Shown here in pieces: positions 59,366 through 64,000 of a stretch of DNA of 64,000 bases. The stretch comes from Methanobacterium sp964452085 (GTDB lineage Archaea; Methanobacteriota; Methanobacteria; Methanobacteriales; Methanobacteriaceae). Location: the NCBI GenBank assembly GCA_964452085.1, contig CAYVKL010000002.1, positions 62,001 to 126,000 of the forward strand, given 5' to 3'. The position numbers and the translations under genes are program-made. The notes beneath the pieces are model-generated. The model made no database searches. It was not told the origin of the DNA and worked only from the letters and a program-made list of their open reading frames with translations. Every line of letters starts with the position of its first letter. The stretch's first letter is position 1.

Positions 59366-60433
59366 CTATAGGTTTACCATAGAATTTTCCCCAATTACAA
59401 AACGTCGTCCCTGGGGGAGTAGATTTTCTTGAGATCGTATCTGGGAATGGTTTCCAATCAAGCTTTCCACAATACGTTCATTACATTCAATTGTTGCATC
59501 TCCCACCACAATGGATGACTCGATCTCGCCACCAATAATGCGAGTGTTATCTCCAATGGCAGTGTAAGGTCCAATATAAGCATCTATGACGCAGTTATCT
59601 CCAATAATAACTGGACCCTTAATCACGCTACTCTTTTTAACGATAGTTCCCGTACCTACAGACACTCTACCGCTGATCTTGGCCCCTTTCTCTATTTCAC
59701 CACTACACTGGGATTCCAGCACGTCTAGTATTAAATGATTGGCATCTAAGACGTCTTCAGGTTTACCCGTATCCTTCCACCAACCTTTAACAATATGTGA
59801 GTCTACTTTTTGGTTGGTGTTTAAGAGTTCCTGAATGGCATCGGTGATCTCCAGCTCACCCCTCCAGGAGGGTTCAATGTTGTCAATTGCTGTGAAAATG
59901 GATGATTTGAAAAGATATATTCCCACCAATGCCAAGTCACTTTTGGGTTCTGGTGGTTTTTCCACCAGGTGTACTACATCACCGGTATCATTGAGTTCGG
60001 CAACTCCAAACTGCTTAGGATTAGCCACCCTCTGCAAGAGAATCCGAGCCTGGTAATCTGATTCTTCAAAACCTTCTACAAACTCTTCCACTCCTGATTT
60101 AAGAATATTATCTCCTAAATACATTATAAAAGAATCATCTCCCACGAAGTCCCTAGCCACTGCCACTGCATGGGCCAATCCCTTGGGCTCTCCTTGTGGG
60201 ATGTAGGTCACTTTGACTCCGAACTTTGAACCATCTCCCACGGCTTCTTGAACTTTTTCAGGCATGTTGGTTCCCAAAATAATTCCTATCTCTTCTACCC
60301 CAGCTTCAGCTAGGTCTTCAATGGCATAAAAAAGTACTGGTTTATTTGCTATGGGGATAAGTTGTTTCGGGCCAGTGTGCGTTAATGGTCTCAATCGAGT
60401 TCCATGGCCTCCAGATAAGATTAATCCTTTCAT
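59366..60433 (-). CDS. rmlA: Glucose-1-phosphate thymidylyltransferase, long form
   Basis: The 355-residue enzyme makes dTDP-glucose. The N-terminal nucleotidyltransferase domain has LILSGGHGTRLRPLTHTGPKQLIPIANKP and YLGDNIL. Residues from about 250 form a left-handed beta-helix (GRVSVGTGTIVKKSSVIKGPVIIGDNC...), making this the long RmlA-like form frequent in archaea and actinobacteria. It is the first gene of an rmlA-galU pair and is divergent from rmlC. Confidence 0.92.
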   Translation of the reverse strand: MKGLILSGGHGTRLRPLTHTGPKQLIPIANKPVLFYAIEDLAEAGVEEIGIILGTNMPEKVQEAVGDGSKFGVKVTYIPQGEPKGLAHAVAVARDFVGDDSFIMYLGDNILKSGVEEFVEGFEESDYQARILLQRVANPKQFGVAELNDTGDVVHLVEKPPEPKSDLALVGIYLFKSSIFTAIDNIEPSWRGELEITDAIQELLNTNQKVDSHIVKGWWKDTGKPEDVLDANHLILDVLESQCSGEIEKGAKISGRVSVGTGTIVKKSSVIKGPVIIGDNCVIDAYIGPYTAIGDNTRIIGGEIESSIVVGDATIECNERIVESLIGNHSQIRSQENLLPQGRRFVIGENSMVNL

Positions 60434-60698
60434 AATATCACCTCTTCACTATATTCTAATCAGTTTAGTGCGATCAGTATAATAATATGTCCTTTCAGAT
60501 TTATTAACTGATAAATACGATTTTAATGAATGTTAACTTTTATAAGACGAAATAAAACTTTTTATTTAAATTCATATGGGTTTTATGGAGTTTAAGCCTA
60601 TTGGTTTAGTATGGTCAATTTACCAAAACACCATCTATGGTAATGGTTAATAAGAGAGAGATATATAAAACTTTCCAAGAAGAATAAACGGTGTATTT

Positions 60699-61166
60699 AT
60701 GATTGAAGGCGTAAAAGTAAAGAAGCTTAAAGTCATCCCTGATGAGAGAGGATGGCTAATGGAAATATTAAGGAATGATGATGATATTTATCAAGAATTT
60801 GGACAGGTATACTTGACCACAGCTTACCCTGGAGTAGTTAAAGCTTGGCATTTGCACAAAAAGCAAACCGACAACTTCACCTGTGTGCACGGTCTGATGA
60901 AGGTTGCTTTGTTTGATAGTCGGGAAGATTCACCTACTTATGGTGAGATCAATGAGTTCTTCATTGGAGACAGAAATCCAATGCTCATAAGTGTCCCTCC
61001 ATATGTTTACCATGGTTTTAAAGCTGTTGGTGATGAAACCGCTTACTTTGTAAGTGTTCCAACCTTACCATTCAATTATGATGAGCCTGATGAGTACCGC
61101 CTAGATCCAGACACAGATGAGATACCCTATGACTGGATACTGGATAAGAGCAAAAAACATGGGTAA
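60699..61166 (+). CDS. rmlC: dTDP-4-dehydrorhamnose 3,5-epimerase-like cupin
   Basis: The 155-residue protein shows the RmlC pattern: VIPDERGWLMEILRND, GVVKAWHLHKKQTDNFTCVHGLMKVALFD and VPPYVYHGFKAVGDETAYFVSVPT, with the catalytic His in AWHLHK. It is shorter than standard RmlC (about 180 residues), and could be a 3,5- or a 3-epimerase. It is followed 44 bp later by rmlB. A TATA-like GATATATAAAA stretch lies near 60660. Confidence 0.87.
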   Translation: MIEGVKVKKLKVIPDERGWLMEILRNDDDIYQEFGQVYLTTAYPGVVKAWHLHKKQTDNFTCVHGLMKVALFDSREDSPTYGEINEFFIGDRNPMLISVPPYVYHGFKAVGDETAYFVSVPTLPFNYDEPDEYRLDPDTDEIPYDWILDKSKKHG

Positions 61167-61210
61167 ATATGGATAATGCATCTTTAGATAAAGGATAATT
61201 GGTGATTTAG

Positions 61211-62143
61211 ATGAAAATTATGATTACAGGTGGTGCGGGATTCATTGGATCCAACTTTGTTCACCACATGAGTGAGAATGATGATTATGACTTGGTAATC
61301 CTGGACAAGTTGACCTATGCTGGTGACATGGAAAACCTCAAGGAAGTCCGTGATAAAATTGAATTTGTCAAAGGAGACATTGCAGATGAGGGAGCAGTTT
61401 CCAGTGCCATGAAAGGCTGTGATATGGTGGTAAACTTCGCAGCTGAAACCCATGTGGATCGATCCATCGAAGACCCGGGTGTATTTGTAAAAACAGATGT
61501 TATAGGTACTTATAACCTCCTAGAATGCGTGCGCAAGTATGATGTGGATCGGTACTTGCAGATATCCACTGATGAAGTTTATGGAAGTATTGAGGGCGGT
61601 TCATTTACTGAAAGTAGTAATATTGATCCTTCCAGTCCGTATTCTGCCAGTAAAGCAGGTGGCGATCTACTGGTAAGTGCATATTATAAGACCTATGGTA
61701 CTCCAGTCGTTATTACTCGGAGCAGCAATAACTTCGGACCTCGCCAGTACCCTGAAAAATTAATACCCTTATTTATCATGAACGCCATGCAGGATAAGCA
61801 ACTACCCGTCTACGGTGATGGGAAAAATGTCCGAGACTGGATATACGTCATGGATAACTGTAAAGGAATAGAAGTTGCACTACTGGAAGGTAAACTTGGA
61901 GAAGTCTACAACATAGGTGGGGGCAATGAAAGAAACAATCTGGAGATAACCCATCTCATACTGGAACTGTTGGGGAAACCAGAGAGTTTGATCACCTTTG
62001 TTGAAGATAGATTAGGGCATGATCGGCGTTATTCTCTGGATTCATCTAAAATCATGAAATTGGGTTGGAAACCGGAAACTCCTTTTGAAGAAGCCATGCA
62101 GGAAACTGTGGATTGGTATTTGGAGAACTTTTCGAGGTTTTAA
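61211..62143 (+). CDS. rmlB: dTDP-glucose 4,6-dehydratase
   Basis: This 310-residue SDR enzyme converts dTDP-glucose to dTDP-4-keto-6-deoxyglucose. It has the NAD loop GGAGFIGSNFVHHM, NFAAETHVDRSIEDPGVFVKTDVIGTYNLLE, STDEVYGSI with the Asp-Glu pair specific to the dehydratases, SPYSASKAGGD with YxxxK, and RSSNNFGPRQYPEKLIPLFI. It lies downstream of rmlC. Together with rmlA they cover three of four dTDP-rhamnose steps; the final reductase gene rmlD is absent from the window. Confidence 0.95.
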   Translation: MKIMITGGAGFIGSNFVHHMSENDDYDLVILDKLTYAGDMENLKEVRDKIEFVKGDIADEGAVSSAMKGCDMVVNFAAETHVDRSIEDPGVFVKTDVIGTYNLLECVRKYDVDRYLQISTDEVYGSIEGGSFTESSNIDPSSPYSASKAGGDLLVSAYYKTYGTPVVITRSSNNFGPRQYPEKLIPLFIMNAMQDKQLPVYGDGKNVRDWIYVMDNCKGIEVALLEGKLGEVYNIGGGNERNNLEITHLILELLGKPESLITFVEDRLGHDRRYSLDSSKIMKLGWKPETPFEEAMQETVDWYLENFSRF

Positions 62144-62239
62144 ACCTCATTTTAAATTATTTTAAGTAATTCATCAGAATCAGTATATTTTAACAAATAA
62201 TTCTGAAATAAGTAATCCAGATTAATTAAAGCAATCAAC

Positions 62240-62548
62240 TCATAAATCTATATTCAATTCTTTTAAAATATTTAAAAAGTTTTTTTCATCAATTCCACTA
62301 ATTTTAAGTGTTTTCTGTCGACTTTTGTGTCCAGATATTATCTCTGCAGGGTGACCAGTTAATTTTGAGAATTCTTTCATTATTTCTTTATTGGCTTTTC
62401 CCTTAGTTGGGGGTGCTTTAATTTTAACTTCAAGGGTTTGCCTCCACTCATTGTAACCAGTGATCTGGAATTTTCCAGAGTTAGGAGAAACTTCTATCAT
62501 CAATGTTATTCCATCAGTAGTATTTTGAACTGCCTGCACTTTAAACAT
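62240..62548 (-). CDS. DUF167 (YggU) family protein
   Basis: The 102-residue protein matches DUF167: MIEVSPNSGKFQITGYNEWRQTLEVKIKAPPTKGKANKEIMKEFSKLTG and EIISGHKSRQKTLKISG. The APPxxGKANxEL core is the family signature. Structures are known from both bacteria and archaea but the function is not. It is convergent with rmlB. Confidence 0.92.
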   Translation of the reverse strand: MFKVQAVQNTTDGITLMIEVSPNSGKFQITGYNEWRQTLEVKIKAPPTKGKANKEIMKEFSKLTGHPAEIISGHKSRQKTLKISGIDEKNFLNILKELNIDL

Positions 62549-62823
62549 CCCTTAAATTTGCAAATATTAACCTAAACATCTTTTAGTGCGTAAATTATTT
62601 CATCTATTCAGTTTTATCCATTCCTTCAGCAGGTATATGAATCTGTTATAATGTTTTAAGTCAGCTAAATGCTGCTTTATCTTCCTTTAAACCCTTTAAT
62701 TAATACTTTGTAATCTATAATTTATTTTTTCATTAATTAAGATGGATTTTTACCTATTTAAATAGTGGGCGGTCATTAAAGGTAACCTTTAAATAGTGAA
62801 AGTGAGAGATGATGGTATGCTTT

Positions 62824-62934
<111 letters not shown>

Positions 62935-62986
62935 CGTTTTAAATTATTTGAATTATTTAAACTCTTTTTTAGGTCATTATATATGG

Positions 62987-63400
62987 CTAAACGATTATTG
63001 TGACCTTCAATGTTTTTCCTGATTTAAGATCATCTATCAAATCAGGATTTAAATCCACAGCAGCCATATCTGCATGTATCATAAGGGTGCGGCTGCACGT
63101 GTAACTGCTTTTACGGCACACCATATCTGTGGGATGATCCAGGGTCAGGGAAGGATGACCGTATCCTGTGATTTCATCCTTAGAATTTTCTGTTTCCAGA
63201 ATGATCTGAATTTGAGTCCCATCGGTTTGAATTGCTTTCTTCATATCCACCGGTAGATCATTTAAAGACACTTTTGATGATACTCCCACAATACAGTCTG
63301 CTACCAAGCCAATTTCTTTGTCCTGAGTCACCTCAAAAGTGCTGCGATGTTTTGATGTTACATTATGATGCCCATAAGCTTTGAAACTGTATTCTGTAAT
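62987..63400 (-). CDS. DUF371 family protein, apparent ATT start
   Basis: The frame reads ..TEYSFKAYGHHNVTSKHRST.. and then FEVTQDKEIGLVADCIVGVSS, GYGHPSLTLDHPTDMVCRKSSYTCSRTLMIHADMAAVDL. This matches DUF371, found in archaea with unknown function. The conserved N-terminal GHxNVTxxHxTTxEVT lies upstream of the first usable GTG (63331), so that start is too late. No ATG, GTG or TTG precedes it in frame before a stop at 63407-63409. An SD AGGTGAT at 63406-63412 sits 5 nt before ATT 63400-63398, the probable start. Confidence 0.8.
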   Translation of the reverse strand: MTEYSFKAYGHHNVTSKHRSTFEVTQDKEIGLVADCIVGVSSKVSLNDLPVDMKKAIQTDGTQIQIILETENSKDEITGYGHPSLTLDHPTDMVCRKSSYTCSRTLMIHADMAAVDLNPDLIDDLKSGKTLKVTIIV

Positions 63401-63567
63401 AATTAATCACCTGATAATTTATTATTGTCTCAATTAATTGGAAATTATTTTTTTTGTGAATGATTATTTTTTTAGTGTTATGGATTATATATTAATTAAG
63501 GAATTAATATTAACAAACACGAAAGCATTATTAGATTAGTTCTGGTTAGTTTTAGTGGTGGTTTACC

Positions 63568-64000
63568 ATGAAAATCAGTTGTGTAGTAGATAATATGGCA
63601 GGATTCCATTCAAATTTTTATGCTGAGCATGGAATTTCTTTGTTAGTTGAGAAAAATAATGAAAACATCCTGATGGACACTGGAAATACTCCGACAGTTT
63701 TAGAACACAACCTTGATCTTATGAGAATTGAATCAGTTGATAAACTGGTACTCAGTCATGGGCACCAGGACCACACTGGAGGAATTTCAGCTGTCCCCCT
63801 ACTTAAAGAAAACAAGACCAAATTTTACATGCATCCTCAAGCTTTAACTCCCAAATACGCAGTGCATGATGACGAATCACGATACATAGGATTTCCCAAA
63901 AATATACATCCCGATAAATTAAGCATGAAGTGGGATCAGATAACTGAAACCACCAAAATAGGTAGTAATATTTGGGTTTTTAATCAGGTAGAAGAACACT
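63568..64000 (+). CDS. Metallo-beta-lactamase-fold hydrolase, 3' end cut off
   Basis: The frame opens at ATG 63568 and runs past the window end; about 144 residues are visible. The pattern is LLVEKNNENILMDTGNTPTVLEHN and LVLSHGHQDHTGGI, the HxHxDH zinc motif of the metallo-beta-lactamase fold. The N-terminal layout (VVDNMAGF...) fits the group that includes the 7,8-dihydropterin-6-methyl-ribofuranosylaminobenzene phosphate synthase-like proteins of methanogens. The exact reaction cannot be told from this part. Confidence 0.8.
   Translation, partial: MKISCVVDNMAGFHSNFYAEHGISLLVEKNNENILMDTGNTPTVLEHNLDLMRIESVDKLVLSHGHQDHTGGISAVPLLKENKTKFYMHPQALTPKYAVHDDESRYIGFPKNIHPDKLSMKWDQITETTKIGSNIWVFNQVEEH

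Overview
The window comes from a methanogenic archaeon of the order Methanobacteriales, most likely a mesophilic Methanobacterium. The evidence is archaeal information-processing genes (TBP, CDC48/VAT, FEN-1, pelota, NurA-HerA-Mre11-Rad50), coenzyme B synthesis genes (homocitrate synthase family AksA, homoaconitase large subunit), an FmdE-type protein, an MraY-like enzyme fitting a pseudomurein wall, and the trpEGCFBAD gene order with a divergent TrpY-type regulator known from Methanothermobacter. The DNA is AT-rich, promoters carry archaeal TATA boxes, and many genes have GGTGAT or GGAGG Shine-Dalgarno (SD) sites.

Layout. 1-7.4 kb: mostly minus-strand accessory genes (TMEM175-like channel fragment, DUF3795, methyltransferase, CDP-alcohol phosphotransferase, two flavodoxin-like proteins, a MarR regulator with a membrane protein behind a three-palindrome operator, a CPBP/zinc-ribbon/RDD fusion), a decayed zinc-ribbon gene and tRNA-Ser(CGA). 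7.6-9.7 kb: a Zn/Cd-type P1B ATPase with palindromes at its promoter. 9.65-17 kb: the complete trp operon (minus), TRP-box-like sites and trpY. 17-24 kb: HypC, a flavin disulfide-reductase-like protein, an FmdE protein, a 53-residue membrane protein, a GT-B glycosyltransferase, and a TrmB regulator divergent from an ABC-2 exporter. 24.2-28.5 kb: a 1414-residue surface beta-helix/DUF11 adhesin. 28.7-33.9 kb: MraY-like enzyme, pelota, a prephenate dehydrogenase with an apparent FDX-ACB tail, and a pentameric ligand-gated channel homologue.

34-47.4 kb: CDC48, SAH/S-inosylhomocysteine hydrolase, two DUF2119 proteins, FEN-1, a DUF98 chorismate-lyase-like protein, homoaconitase and AksA (cofactor synthesis), CyaB, TBP and a SerB/coiled-coil fusion. 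47.5-57.3 kb: MFS exporter, a small monooxygenase, the overlapping nurA-herA-mre11-rad50 end-resection operon, a two-domain winged-helix protein and a secreted nuclease. 57.4-62.2 kb: nucleotide-sugar genes galE, galU, rmlA, rmlC and rmlB (rmlD is not here). The window ends with DUF167, tRNA-Leu(GAG), DUF371 and the start of a metallo-beta-lactamase-fold gene.

The most notable observations are: (i) two genes whose conserved N-termini can only be reached from AUU codons placed behind SD sites; (ii) a PheRS-type FDX-ACB-like domain on prephenate dehydrogenase; (iii) an archaeal Cys-loop-type channel; (iv) helically phased operator or iteron arrays before the MarR operon, galE and the homoaconitase gene; (v) a hidden small membrane protein and a decayed zinc-ribbon gene. 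No CRISPR array, insertion sequence, prophage or rRNA was seen. All assignments come from reading the sequence; no database search was run.
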